The translations under genes were made by a program, and so were the position numbers. This document shows positions 34,442 to 42,926 of a stretch of DNA of 48,716 nt, in pieces. The stretch spans positions 1 to 48,716 of the forward strand of contig UQYL01000011.1 in the NCBI GenBank assembly GCA_900545365.1, written 5' to 3'. The notes under the pieces are model-generated. The model saw only the letters and a program-made list of their open reading frames with translations, made no database searches and was not told where the DNA came from. Within the stretch, counting starts at the first letter, position 1, and every line of letters starts with the position of its first letter. Origin of the DNA: an uncultured Dialister sp. (lineage in GTDB: Bacteria > Bacillota > Negativicutes > Veillonellales > Dialisteraceae).

Positions 34442-35086
34442 TCATTTCCCCGCTTTCGCCCAGTCTTCTTTGAAGCGGGCGATACCGGCGTCCGTCAGAG
34501 GATGCTTCATCGCGTCCATGAGCACCTGGTACGGCACGGTGGCGATATCCGCCCCGGCGAGAGCGCACTCCGTGATATGCTGGGGCTTCCTGATGGAAGC
34601 GGCGATGATCTCCGTATCGATATCATGGAGATGGAAGATATCGGCGATAGTGCGGATGAGCGCCACGCCGTCCCAGCCGATGTCGTCAATGCGTCCCACA
34701 AAGGGGCTCACATAGGACGCGCCCGCCCGGGCCGCGAGGAGCGCCTGATTCGCGGAAAATACGAGCGTCACATTGGTCGGAATGCCGAGCTTTTTCAGCT
34801 GCGCCACCGCTTTGAGCCCTTCCGCCGTCATGGGGATCTTCACCACGATATGGGAGCCCAGCTTTACCAGCTCCTTCGCTTCCGCCACCATGCCTTCTGC
34901 GTCGTCGGAGAGCACTTCCGCGCTGATCGGCCCGTCCACAAAAGAGGAGATCTCCCGGATCACCTCATGAAAATCCCGGCCTTCCTTCGCCACGAGCGAC
35001 GGATTCGTCGTCACGCCGGAAATAAATCCCATGGCATAGGCCCTGCGGATCGCGTCCACATCGGCGGTATCAATAAAAAATTTCAT
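34442..35086 (-). CDS. tal: Transaldolase, short fructose-6-phosphate aldolase-like type
   Basis: A 214-residue class I aldolase of the TalC/Fsa family. MKFFIDTADV and GVTTNPSLVAKEG open the barrel; the Schiff-base Lys is Lys83 in HIVVKIPMT, and NVTLVFSANQA and VSPFVGRIDD complete the site. In Firmicutes this form acts as transaldolase in the non-oxidative pentose phosphate pathway; fructose-6-phosphate aldolase activity is the alternative. It is preceded by a clear promoter and a short leader. Confidence 0.93.
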   Translation of the reverse strand: MKFFIDTADVDAIRRAYAMGFISGVTTNPSLVAKEGRDFHEVIREISSFVDGPISAEVLSDDAEGMVAEAKELVKLGSHIVVKIPMTAEGLKAVAQLKKLGIPTNVTLVFSANQALLAARAGASYVSPFVGRIDDIGWDGVALIRTIADIFHLHDIDTEIIAASIRKPQHITECALAGADIATVPYQVLMDAMKHPLTDAGIARFKEDWAKAGK

Positions 35087-35151
35087 CGTCAGACTTCCTT
35101 TCCCGGCAGAGCACGGCTCCGCCCCTATTTTCCCTTATATGTGTACACTTA

Positions 35152-35180
35152 TATTTACCATGCCCTATATAAAATGTCAA
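35152..35180 (-). promoter_or_regulatory. Transaldolase promoter
   Basis: Minus-strand TTGACA, 17-base spacer, TAAATA with an upstream TGG extension. Confidence 0.82.
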
Positions 35181-35247
35181 ATGCCCGGCAAATGCCGAAG
35201 ATCCGGACGGCGCCGGGAAATTCCCGCTTTCAATTCCCGCTTTCAAA

Positions 35248-35277
35248 TTGACCTTTTTATAACTTTTATTTTATAAT
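35248..35277 (+). promoter_or_regulatory. Promoter of the second LysR gene
   Basis: TTGACC, 18-base spacer, TATAAT in AT-rich DNA 46 bases before the start. Confidence 0.8.
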
Positions 35278-35322
35278 ATGAATGATATATAATATATTGT
35301 TTCCTAATATAGAGAGGCCGCT

Positions 35323-36225
35323 ATGAAACCTACGCTCCTTGCGCTGTCTTATTTCCAGAAAGCCGCGGAAAAACAGCATCTCACAAAAGTCGCGGAAGAA
35401 CTCCATATCTCCCAGCCTTCCCTCTCCCGCACCATCAAAACGCTGGAGACCGATCTGGGCGCGCCGCTTTTTGAGCGGAGCGGGCGGAACATCGTCCTCA
35501 CCCGGTACGGCGAGATCCTGCTCCGCCATACGGAAAAGATCATGGAAGAGCTCCGCGCCGCGGAAAAAGAGATTGAAGACATGAAAGGCGCGCAGCAGAC
35601 CACAGTGAGCTTCTCCCTTTTCGCCGCGTCGAAGCTCATCCCAGGATTTCTTATGGAATTCCGCCGTCTCCATCCGAACATCCACTTGGAGATCCTCCAG
35701 CAGAAGATCGATCACGAAAAGAAAAAAGGCGACGGTGTCGATCTGTCCCTTTTCTCCTCTATCAATCCCATGGAAAACGATTACTGCACGACCCTCATGG
35801 AGGAAGAGATCCTTCTCGCCATGCCCGACACGGATCCTCACGCAGGCGACGCCGCGGTGAAACTGAAAGATTTCGCCGAATCCGGATTCATCCTGCTTCA
35901 GACGGGGAAAAGCCTCCGCGCTATCACCGATGTCTACTGCCACGCCGCGGGATTCACGCCGCGCATCTCCCTGGAGAGCGACAGCCCCGATACGGTGCGG
36001 GAATTTATCCGCGCCGGGCTGGGCATTTCCTTCGTCCCCAAGATCACCTGGCACGGCGTCAGCAGCAGCCATGTGAAGCTCGTCCCCATCTCCACGCCGA
36101 TCTGCCGCCGCAGCATCATTCTCTCGTGGCGCGCGGACATCGAAGACTCCCCTTCCGCCGTGCTCCTCCGAAACTATATGATCGACAACTTTGCCCGTTA
36201 TGCTTACGGTCAGGCCGAAAAATGA
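35323..36225 (+). CDS. LysR-family transcriptional regulator
   Basis: A 300-residue LysR-type regulator. Residues 5-65 form the winged helix (LSYFQKAAEKQHLTKVAEELHISQPSLSRTIKTLETDLG), with a linker helix to about 85 and a periplasmic-binding-like effector domain beyond. GAGAGG lies before the ATG. It stands alone: the neighbouring transaldolase is divergent, so tal is the nearest candidate target, but its promoter shows no obvious dyad. The effector is unknown. DNA on the opposite strand is also open but has no ribosome site or recognisable product. Confidence 0.9.
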   Translation: MKPTLLALSYFQKAAEKQHLTKVAEELHISQPSLSRTIKTLETDLGAPLFERSGRNIVLTRYGEILLRHTEKIMEELRAAEKEIEDMKGAQQTTVSFSLFAASKLIPGFLMEFRRLHPNIHLEILQQKIDHEKKKGDGVDLSLFSSINPMENDYCTTLMEEEILLAMPDTDPHAGDAAVKLKDFAESGFILLQTGKSLRAITDVYCHAAGFTPRISLESDSPDTVREFIRAGLGISFVPKITWHGVSSSHVKLVPISTPICRRSIILSWRADIEDSPSAVLLRNYMIDNFARYAYGQAEK

Positions 36226-36511
36226 CTGTATCCAGGTCAAATTCTACATTTTTCGCAAAAAATCCCATTCTTTTTTTGCATAAGTCCGCGCCGTTTTCCC
36301 GCGCTCGCCGTCGTATTTCTCTCTTTTGATCAGGCATTCTGCCCGTTCCCTTTATTTTATTTCATTTTTCCCGATATCTTTCTTCCCGTTCTCTTTCGCT
36401 TTTTGTGCGTTCCTTATTTTTTCCGCAAAGCAGGCTTTCTCATCCATAGAAAAAAGTCATACTTTTCCCGCGCAGGCTCTTCCGCAATGCGCTTTTCATG
36501 CTTATAAACAT

Positions 36512-36540
36512 TTGTCATATTATGCGTTTTCTGTTATTTT
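36512..36540 (+). promoter_or_regulatory. Promoter of the XRE regulator in a 450-bp gap
   Basis: TTGTCA, 17-base spacer, TATTTT. The rest of the gap from 36226 to 36675 is AT-rich and pyrimidine-rich on the plus strand (about 36330-36440), with no gene or clear hairpin that I can see. Confidence 0.6.
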
Positions 36541-36675
36541 AAAAGGGTAAATTTCATATTTTGAACAGGAAATGTCAGCAATATGTGTACGCTTAATGAT
36601 CGGCAAAAGCGTGCGCACCATCCTGCGTATTTCCACAAAATATTTATCAATGTAAAAAATCTAAGGAGATCCCCC

Positions 36676-37089
36676 ATGAATTTAGGCTCAAGAATTCGTC
36701 AATTCCGCAACGCGGCTGGCTTAAGCCAGGAAAAACTTGCATGGCAGGCTGGAATTGCGCCTGCATTCCTCGGACAGTTGGAACGGGGACTCAAAAGCCC
36801 GACCGTCAAAACGCTGGAGAAGCTCACCCGCGCGCTGGGCATCTCGATCGCTGAACTGTTTTCCGGTCCTGCCGATCTGTCCGATGAAAAAGACGCCGCC
36901 ATCAAGCAGATCGTTTATCAGATCCGCGACCTGCCGGTAGAAAGCATCCAGAACATTTCCGTCATCATTCAGAATGTCTGCGAGATCAGCGCGAGAAGTG
37001 CCGAAGAAGCGCGCGCCGCCGAAGCACCGGCGGAAGAGCCCGCAGAAGAAACCAAGTCCTACGCTCCTGCTGCCGATCCGCAGGAATAA
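36676..37089 (+). CDS. XRE-family helix-turn-helix regulator
   Basis: A 137-residue protein. Residues 3-60 are a lambda-repressor/SinR-type HTH (GSRIRQFRNAAGLSQEKLAWQAGIAPAFLGQLERG then PTVKTLEKLTRALGI). Residues 75-110 look helical and may mediate dimerisation, and the last 25 residues are an Ala/Glu/Pro-rich tail. AAGGAG precedes the ATG at 36676; the upstream in-frame extension has no such site. Monocistronic with its own terminator. Targets unknown; it does not sit next to a toxin or phage gene. Confidence 0.88.
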   Translation: MNLGSRIRQFRNAAGLSQEKLAWQAGIAPAFLGQLERGLKSPTVKTLEKLTRALGISIAELFSGPADLSDEKDAAIKQIVYQIRDLPVESIQNISVIIQNVCEISARSAEEARAAEAPAEEPAEETKSYAPAADPQE

Positions 37090-37099
37090 ACGGAACTGG

Positions 37100-37127
37100 A
37101 TCCGTCTCGAAAGAGGCGGATTTTTTC
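37100..37127 (+). terminator. XRE gene terminator
   Basis: Stem ATCCGTCTC/GAGGCGGAT (one G-U) with a GAAA loop and six T. Confidence 0.9.
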
Positions 37128-37150
37128 TGTTTCCGATACCCGAAGCGGCG

Positions 37151-37189
37151 AAAAAATATCCCCCTCCTGCCTTGCGCAGAGAGGGGGAT
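37151..37189 (-). terminator. livHMGF terminator
   Basis: Minus-strand stem ATCCCCCTC/GAGGGGGAT with a 14-base loop and a T tract, 24 bases past the livF stop. Confidence 0.88.
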
Positions 37190-37212
37190 TCGTATTTTCA
37201 CAGCCGCAGTTT

Positions 37213-37926
37213 TTATTTTCTTCCGCCGAGGTAGGCCGCCATGACGCTCGGATTGGCGGCGACTTCCTGCGCGGGGCCTTCGAGGACGATGCGCCCTGTC
37301 TCCATGACGTAGGCGTAATCGGCAATGGCCAGCGCTTTACGGGCATTCTGCTCGACCAGGAGCACCGTCGTCCCATTTTGATTGATCTCCCGGACGACGT
37401 CGAAGATCTGCTGCACCACGAGCGGCGCCAGACCCATGGACGGTTCGTCAAGGAGCATGACTTTCGGGCGGGCCATCATGGCGCGTCCGATGGCGAGCAT
37501 CTGCTGTTCGCCGCCGGAGAGCGTGCCGCCGTACTGGCCGGCTCTTTCTTTGAGGCGGGGGAACTGGGCGAAGACTTTTTCCATGTCTTCCGCGATACCC
37601 GCCTTGTCTTTGCGCTGGTACGCGCCCATTTCCAGGTTTTCCGCGACCGTCATGGTCTGGAGGATCTGCCGTCCTTCGGGAACGAGCACGACGCCTTCGC
37701 TGACGATCTGATAGGGCTTCTTGCCGCGGATCGATTTCCCTTCAAAGAGGATATCCCCTTCTCCCGGCTTCATGACGCCCATGATCGTCTTCATGGTCGT
37801 CGATTTGCCCGCGCCGTTCGCGCCGATCAGGGTGACGATCTTGCCTTCCTCGACGGAGAGGCTGATGCCCTTCAGGGCCTTGATGTTGCCGTAGCTGGCA
37901 ACGATATTTTTCAGCTCAAGCAGCAT
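37213..37926 (-). CDS. livF: Branched-chain amino acid ABC transporter ATPase LivF
   Basis: A 237-residue cytoplasmic ATPase of the Leu/Ile/Val importer. Walker A is GANGAGKST, the ABC signature LSGGEQQ, Walker B VMLLDEPS, with the usual LivF start LELKNIVASYGNIKALKG. Its ATG overlaps the livG stop as TAATG, so the subunits are coupled. Last gene of the livHMGF operon controlled by the isoleucine-type T-box. Confidence 0.96.
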   Translation of the reverse strand: MLLELKNIVASYGNIKALKGISLSVEEGKIVTLIGANGAGKSTTMKTIMGVMKPGEGDILFEGKSIRGKKPYQIVSEGVVLVPEGRQILQTMTVAENLEMGAYQRKDKAGIAEDMEKVFAQFPRLKERAGQYGGTLSGGEQQMLAIGRAMMARPKVMLLDEPSMGLAPLVVQQIFDVVREINQNGTTVLLVEQNARKALAIADYAYVMETGRIVLEGPAQEVAANPSVMAAYLGGRK

Positions 37927-38696
37927 TACGCATCCTCCTTCCCAAGGTACGCCTCGATGACGGCAGGATTATTCTGCACTTCCGCCGGTGTGCCCTGCGC
38001 CAGCATCCGCCCGAAGTTGACGACGATCAGGCGGTTGCAGAGCGTCATGACCAGGTTCATATCGTGTTCGATCAGGATGATGGTGATATTGAACTGCTCA
38101 CGGATGCCCCGGATCAGCTCGATGAGGGCCGCTGTCTCGCTGTCGTTCATGCCGGCCGCCGGTTCATCCAGAAGGATGAGCTGCGGGCGCGCCGCCATGG
38201 CGCGGGCGATCTCCAGTTTTCTCTGCTTGCCGTAAGGAAGCTCGGTGGCCAGATGATCGGCCACATCGTCAAGACCGACGTAACGGAGCAGTTCGTGCGC
38301 TTCCTCCACCGCGTCTTTTTCTTCCTGTTTCATGGAAGACGTATGGAAGAGGCTGCCTGCCAGGCCCGTCTTCATGCGGCCGTGGTGGCCTACGAGGATG
38401 TGCTCGAGGACCGTCATATTCGAGAAAAGGCGGATATTCTGGAAAGTGCGGGCGATCCCCGCATTGACGATCTCATGGGTCTTCTTCCCTATGAGGGACT
38501 CTCCGTTCAGGAGCACATCGCCCGACGTCACGGGATAGACCCCGGTGATCATATTGAAAATAGTCGTCTTCCCGGCGCCGTTCGGCCCGATGATGCCGAA
38601 GATGTCGCCTTTTTCGACGTTGAAGGAAATGTCGGACAGCGCCGTGATGCCGCCGAATTTCTTGACTACGTTTTTCATTTCCAGAAGCACGGTCAC
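37926..38696 (-). CDS. livG: Branched-chain amino acid ABC transporter ATPase LivG
   Basis: A 256-residue ATPase partner of LivF. Walker A is GPNGAGKTT, the signature region LPYGKQRKLEIARA departs from the LSGGQ form as is normal for LivG, and Walker B is LILLDEPAAG. It starts with GTG, overlapping the livM stop as GTGA. Heterodimerises with LivF to drive import through LivHM. Confidence 0.96.
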   Translation of the reverse strand: MTVLLEMKNVVKKFGGITALSDISFNVEKGDIFGIIGPNGAGKTTIFNMITGVYPVTSGDVLLNGESLIGKKTHEIVNAGIARTFQNIRLFSNMTVLEHILVGHHGRMKTGLAGSLFHTSSMKQEEKDAVEEAHELLRYVGLDDVADHLATELPYGKQRKLEIARAMAARPQLILLDEPAAGMNDSETAALIELIRGIREQFNITIILIEHDMNLVMTLCNRLIVVNFGRMLAQGTPAEVQNNPAVIEAYLGKEDA

Positions 38697-39640
38697 TTGC
38701 CCCCTTTCGGCGATTTTTTCAGACGGCGGGAAATATATTTCACCGCGTCATACGACAGGATGCCGTCGGGACGGAAATCCATGAGAATGACCAGCATGAG
38801 CCCGTAAATGATATCGCGGTATTCCGACATGGCGCGGAGGGATTCCGGAACGATGGTGAGCACCGTGGCGCCGAGGAGCGGGCCCCACATGACATTGCTG
38901 CCGCCGAATACGGTGTAGAGCAGCATGTCTACGACTTTGTGCCATGTGAAATCCGTCGGGCTGATGAAGAAGGTGGCGTGCGCGTAGAGCGCCCCCGCCA
39001 CGCCCGCGAAGAAGGCGCTGAAGAGGAAGCTCATCATTTTGTAGTACACCACATTGATGCCGGACAGGGACGCCGCGTATTCGTCAGCTTTGATCGCCGC
39101 GAAAGCGCGCCCGATGCGGGAATGTTCGAGGCGGTACCAGAAGAAGAAGATCACCGTCACCAGGATGATGAGCGCAATGCACATGAGGAACTGTCCCGTT
39201 GTCTGAGAATCAATGCCCAGCGCGTCGATCAGGCCCGCGTCGCTCGCGAAGGAGGAGAGGGAATTCGCCATGGAGGGAATGCCCGACAAGCCCAGTGCGC
39301 CGTTGGTAATCTTCATATTGAGGGCGATGACGCGGACCACTTCGCCGAAGCCCAGCGTCGCGATCGCCAGGTACAGGCCGCGGAGCCGGATCGTTGGGAT
39401 GCCGATGATAAGCGCCACCGCCGCCGCGACGATGCCGCCGCAGAGGATGGCCGCGGGCATGGGCAGACCCATCTTCATGGTGAGGATCGCCGATGTATAC
39501 GCGCCGAAGCTCATGAAACCGGCGTTGCCGAGAGAAACGAGGCCTGTACAGAGCGTCATGTAGATGGTCAGCGCCAGGATCGTATTGATGCAGATGAATA
39601 CGAGAACCTGTAAAAAGTAACCGTTCAGTAAATCTTCCAT
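38693..39640 (-). CDS. livM: Branched-chain amino acid ABC permease LivM
   Basis: A 315-residue inner-membrane permease with about 8-9 helices. LVSLGNAGFMSFGAYTSAI near the N-terminus and the LRGLYLAIATLGFGEVVR loop, the contact for the ATPases, are diagnostic. Its ATG overlaps the livH stop by one base (TAATG). Forms the channel with LivH. Confidence 0.95.
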   Translation of the reverse strand: MEDLLNGYFLQVLVFICINTILALTIYMTLCTGLVSLGNAGFMSFGAYTSAILTMKMGLPMPAAILCGGIVAAAVALIIGIPTIRLRGLYLAIATLGFGEVVRVIALNMKITNGALGLSGIPSMANSLSSFASDAGLIDALGIDSQTTGQFLMCIALIILVTVIFFFWYRLEHSRIGRAFAAIKADEYAASLSGINVVYYKMMSFLFSAFFAGVAGALYAHATFFISPTDFTWHKVVDMLLYTVFGGSNVMWGPLLGATVLTIVPESLRAMSEYRDIIYGLMLVILMDFRPDGILSYDAVKYISRRLKKSPKGGK

Positions 39641-40527
39641 TACGGTCTTCCTCCTTTCCCAGCCTTAGAGAACAATCCTTCCGGCCGGATGAAAAGGATC
39701 AGGATGATGAGGCCGAAGGCTACGGCGTCGCGGTAGGTGGACGCGCCGTAAGCGACGCTGAAGACTTCCGCGATGCCCAGGATGAATCCGCCCGCCATGG
39801 CGCCTTCCACATTGCCGAGGCCGCCCAGGATGAGGACTGCCAGTCCTTTGAAGCCCATGGCCGTGCCCATGGTCGGCTCGATGGCGTTGAAAGACAGGCC
39901 GATGAGGACGCCTGCCGCCGCGCCGAGAGCCGACGCCAGCATGACCGTAAATGTGATGATCCGCCCCGTATTGATGCCGAGGAGGCCGGCGGTCTCAATA
40001 TTTTCCGATGTCGCCCGCACGGCCTTGCCGATCTTCGTCCGGTTCAGCATGACCGCGAGGAGCACCATGAGCACCACCGCCGTGCCGAGACTGACGATCT
40101 GAATGCCGGAGATCTTGAATGCGCCCATATCCATGAGCTCGCTGCTGATGGTGGACGGGAAGGATCTCGTCTGCGGGCCCCAGATCATGAGGGCCACGCT
40201 CTCCAGAAAGATGGATACGCCGATGGTGCCGATCAGAGGCGCCAGGTGAGTGACTTTGCGGCGGCGGAGCGGCCGGAGCGCCGTCAGCTCCAGGATATAG
40301 CCGAGGACCGCGCCGCCCGCCATGGCCGCGAGAAGCGCCGGAAAGATTCCCATGCCCGTCTCCGTGACGAGCAGAAGACCGATGTAGGCTCCGATCATGA
40401 AGATCCCGCCGTGCGCCATGTTGACGATATTCAGCACGCCGAATACCAGCGTGTAGCCGATGGCGATCACGGCGTAGGCACTGCCCAGAGTCAGACCGTT
40501 GATAAGCTGCTGTGAAAACACGTTCAT
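39640..40527 (-). CDS. livH: Branched-chain amino acid ABC permease LivH
   Basis: A 295-residue permease, first structural gene of livHMGF. QQLINGLTLGSAYAVIAIGYTLVFGVLNIVNMAHG is the LivH opening; RATSENIETAGLLGIN is the ATPase-contact loop. The ATG at 40527 is chosen because the open frame upstream to 40746 is T-box terminator RNA; AAAGGGA lies just before it. The binding protein livJ is a separate unit 685 bases upstream. Confidence 0.95.
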   Translation of the reverse strand: MNVFSQQLINGLTLGSAYAVIAIGYTLVFGVLNIVNMAHGGIFMIGAYIGLLLVTETGMGIFPALLAAMAGGAVLGYILELTALRPLRRRKVTHLAPLIGTIGVSIFLESVALMIWGPQTRSFPSTISSELMDMGAFKISGIQIVSLGTAVVLMVLLAVMLNRTKIGKAVRATSENIETAGLLGINTGRIITFTVMLASALGAAAGVLIGLSFNAIEPTMGTAMGFKGLAVLILGGLGNVEGAMAGGFILGIAEVFSVAYGASTYRDAVAFGLIILILFIRPEGLFSKAGKGGRP

Positions 40528-40618
40528 TTCCCTTTCTTTGCACACAGGCACTTTCTCGCTGCCTCTCCCCAGTGCCTTTTGGGAAGCAGGCCCGGCTCTG
40601 CCGGAACGGATACCTTTG

Positions 40619-41122
40619 AAAAAACGCGCCCCTGCCGCAGTCCTTCCATGACCGTGACAGGGGCGCGTTCCGCGCGGTACCACCCTATATTTCTTACTTT
40701 CCGGAAACGGACGCATCCGGTGTCCCGCCACAGAAAAAGCCCCCACCTGCCTCAGCAGATAGGGGCGATGAACGCGGTACCACCCTATATTATACTTTCG
40801 TCTCCGATCCGTAACGAGGATACACGCCTCTCCCTACTCGGTTCAGGAAAGGAGCTCCCGAGTGATATATTTGGGCCACAGAATGCGCCGCCTTGCACCA
40901 GCCGCCGGCTCTCTTCAGTCATGGACTGCCGCCCTTTTTGCTCTCGATCATAGCCTATCATGTCCGTAACGCAGACTGCGCCGCCGGTTACTTGATTCTC
41001 CGACGGAACTCCCGGGAGAGCTTGCGTCCCGCTGCCTGTCAGCTTCCACCGCCCGCTGACTCTCTCTGCCGCATGGTCAGGCCGCTTTTTCCCGTTCCTC
41101 GTCTTTTCTCTTCGGTTATATA
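40619..41122 (-). promoter_or_regulatory. T-box riboswitch, specifier AUC (tRNA-Ile), with two terminator modules
   Basis: Minus-strand leader of livHMGF. AGAGAG is at 40909-40914. The specifier loop AAATAT-ATC-A lies between an upper helix ending GCCC and a lower helix CGAG/CTCG, putting Ile codon AUC at 40864-40866. Module 1: AGGGTGGTACCGCG at 40773-40786 and terminator 40734-40766. Module 2: the same 14 bases at 40673-40686 and terminator 40619-40667 (CGCGCCCCTG stem, six T). Both bulges read UGGU, matching A73. Only one Stem I is present. Confidence 0.92.
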
Positions 41123-41128
41123 GAGTAT

Positions 41129-41156
41129 ATTATAGGAAAATCTGCTGCATTGTCAA
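41129..41156 (-). promoter_or_regulatory. livHMGF leader promoter
   Basis: Minus-strand TTGACA, 16-base spacer, TATAAT, a near-consensus promoter 57 bases after the livJ stop. Confidence 0.9.
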
Positions 41157-41212
41157 TAGAAAGTATTCAAATGATGCGATTCACAGAACCGCTCTTCCCT
41201 GAAACGGCGCGC

Positions 41213-42376
41213 TTATTCCAGCGGCACCCACTGGCCGTTCTTGACCTGGAGGACATCGAGCTCCATTTTCGGATCGCGGTTCCCGTCAAATTCAAACTGA
41301 CCGGTGGCTCCTTCAAAGCCTTTGATCTTCGCCAGGGTGTCGCGGAACTTCTTCCGGTCCGTGGTGGTGCCGGACTGCTCCACCGCCTGATGGAGCGTGT
41401 ACATCGCGTCGTAAGCCTGTGCGGAGAACTGATCCGGCTCGTGGCCGTACTTCTCTTTGAAGGCCTTGCGGAATGCCTGAGCTTTTTCGGTCTGACGCTC
41501 CGGGTTCCACGGGGTGGCGACGAGCGTACCGTCCGCGGCGGCTCCCGCCTGTTTGATATATTCCGGACTGTTGAAGCCGTTATTGCCGATGATCATCTGA
41601 GTCATGCCCATGTCGCGGGCCTTCTTGGCGATGAGCGCCCCTTCCTGATAGAGGCTGGCCACGCAGATGATGTCAGGATTGGCTGCCTGGATCTTCGTGA
41701 GCTGCGCGGAGAAATCCGTGTCCTTCTCGGCGAAGGTCTCCGTCGCTACCACATCGATGCCCATTTCCTTGAAGAGATCCTGATAGATGCCGTTTTCGCC
41801 GACCATCTGGTCATTATTATTGCAGTAAATGATCGCCGCCGTCTTGAATCCCAGCTTGTCGTGGGCTTTCTTTACCGTCTGCGGGATGGCCATCTTGCCG
41901 GGGATGGCGTTTCTGAAAATATAGTCGCCGATATCGGTGATGCCGGGCGCTGTCGTCCCCGTGCCGAACGCCACGACTTTCGACTGCTGCGCGATCGGGC
42001 CGGCGGCGAACATTTCTCCGGAGAAGGTCGGCCCTTCAACGGCGAGGACCTTATCCTGCTCGATGAGCTTTTTCATCGCGTTGATGGCCTCTGTCTTGCT
42101 GCCCTTCGTATCGTAGAAGACGATATCCAGTTTCGTCTTCGTGGCGGGGTTCGCATTGATCTCCTCCACCGCCAGATCCACGCCTTCTTTCATGGCAATG
42201 CCGTACGCCGCGCCGGGTCCGGTCACCGCTTCGAGGACGCCGATCTTTGCGGACGCCGCGCCGCCGGAAGGCGCCGTTTCGCTCTTCTTCTCCCCGCCGC
42301 ACCCCGCGAATGCGCCTGCGATCATCAGCGCCGCTCCTGCGGCGGCCAGTCTCTTCATCCATCTGCTGTTCATCAT
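41213..42376 (-). CDS. livJ: Branched-chain amino acid ABC transporter binding lipoprotein
   Basis: A 387-residue substrate-binding lipoprotein. The signal sequence ends in the lipobox AFAGC, then a short Ser/Gly linker and the two-lobed binding fold (KIGVLEAVTGPGAAYG, FYDTKGSKTEAINA, KVLAVEGPTFSGEM, ALIAKKARDMGM). It captures Leu/Ile/Val for LivHMGF. GGAGG lies 8 bases before the ATG at 42376; a second ATG follows at 42373. It has its own promoter and T-box with a valine-type specifier, apart from the permease operon. No terminator is seen before the liv promoter. Confidence 0.95.
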   Translation of the reverse strand: MMNSRWMKRLAAAGAALMIAGAFAGCGGEKKSETAPSGGAASAKIGVLEAVTGPGAAYGIAMKEGVDLAVEEINANPATKTKLDIVFYDTKGSKTEAINAMKKLIEQDKVLAVEGPTFSGEMFAAGPIAQQSKVVAFGTGTTAPGITDIGDYIFRNAIPGKMAIPQTVKKAHDKLGFKTAAIIYCNNNDQMVGENGIYQDLFKEMGIDVVATETFAEKDTDFSAQLTKIQAANPDIICVASLYQEGALIAKKARDMGMTQMIIGNNGFNSPEYIKQAGAAADGTLVATPWNPERQTEKAQAFRKAFKEKYGHEPDQFSAQAYDAMYTLHQAVEQSGTTTDRKKFRDTLAKIKGFEGATGQFEFDGNRDPKMELDVLQVKNGQWVPLE

Positions 42377-42429
42377 GGGAAGTTCCTCCTTTTGTCTTTC
42401 CGCAAAAATTCTCTTCAATACGGCCCGGT

Positions 42430-42783
42430 AAAAAGAAAACGCCCCTGTCTCCGGAAGTCATGCTTTCCCGGAGACAGGGGCGCCGTGCGCGGTACCACCC
42501 TGTGGTTTCACTCTGCCTGCAAGTCAATGCGGCGGCGCTGCCAAAAGAAAAACCCCTATCTCATCCCGAGATAGGGGCGATGTTCCGCGGTACCACCCTA
42601 CATTATACTTAGAGGTGTGTCCGTAACGGGGACCGGCCGTTTCTCCCTACTCGCTTCGGAAGAAATACTCGCGAGGGACATATCGCACTTCAGCATGCAT
42701 CAGCTCTCACCATCCGCTGACTCTCTGCAGTCATCTCTGAAATACTCTGGAAAATCTCGTTCATCGTACTTGCTGTATTGAAT
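42430..42783 (-). promoter_or_regulatory. T-box riboswitch, specifier GUC (tRNA-Val), with two terminator modules
   Basis: Minus-strand leader of livJ. AGAGAG is at 42721-42726. The upper helix GTATTTCAG/CTGAAGTGC and lower helix CGAG/CTCG bracket the loop GATAT-GTC-C, so the codon at 42677-42679 reads GUC (Val), at the same distance from CTCG as the AUC of the livH leader. Module 1: AGGGTGGTACCGCG at 42586-42599, terminator 42546-42578. Module 2: same motif at 42488-42501, terminator 42430-42482. Both bulges are UGGU. The base after the codon is C, not the usual purine, which slightly weakens the reading. Confidence 0.85.
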
Positions 42784-42789
42784 GGCTGT

Positions 42790-42818
42790 ATTATACGGTC
42801 ATCGAAAGGAGATGTCAA
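42790..42818 (-). promoter_or_regulatory. livJ leader promoter
   Basis: Minus-strand TTGACA, 17-base spacer, TATAAT, a full consensus promoter. Confidence 0.93.
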
Positions 42819-42876
42819 GAGATTTTTTGAGGAAAAGAGATGATTTCATGCATCTGCCGCATAGTTCGTAAAAATT

Positions 42877-42885
42877 TGGTAAAAT
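42877..42885 (+). promoter_or_regulatory. Extended -10 promoter of the MgtC-family gene
   Basis: TGG-TAAAAT 42 bases before the start; no clear -35. Confidence 0.5.
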
Positions 42886-42926
42886 GAGAACAGAAAAGGA
42901 CATCTCACAGAAAGGAGGCGGTCTTC

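Noticed and set aside
35266..36240. 324-codon frame antisense to the second LysR gene
   Set aside because: No ribosome site or recognised domain, and the plus-strand LysR protein is unmistakable.
36330..36440. Pyrimidine-rich stretch as a possible replication or attachment site
   Set aside because: No iterons, DnaA boxes, direct repeats or integrase nearby. It looks like ordinary AT-rich intergenic DNA.
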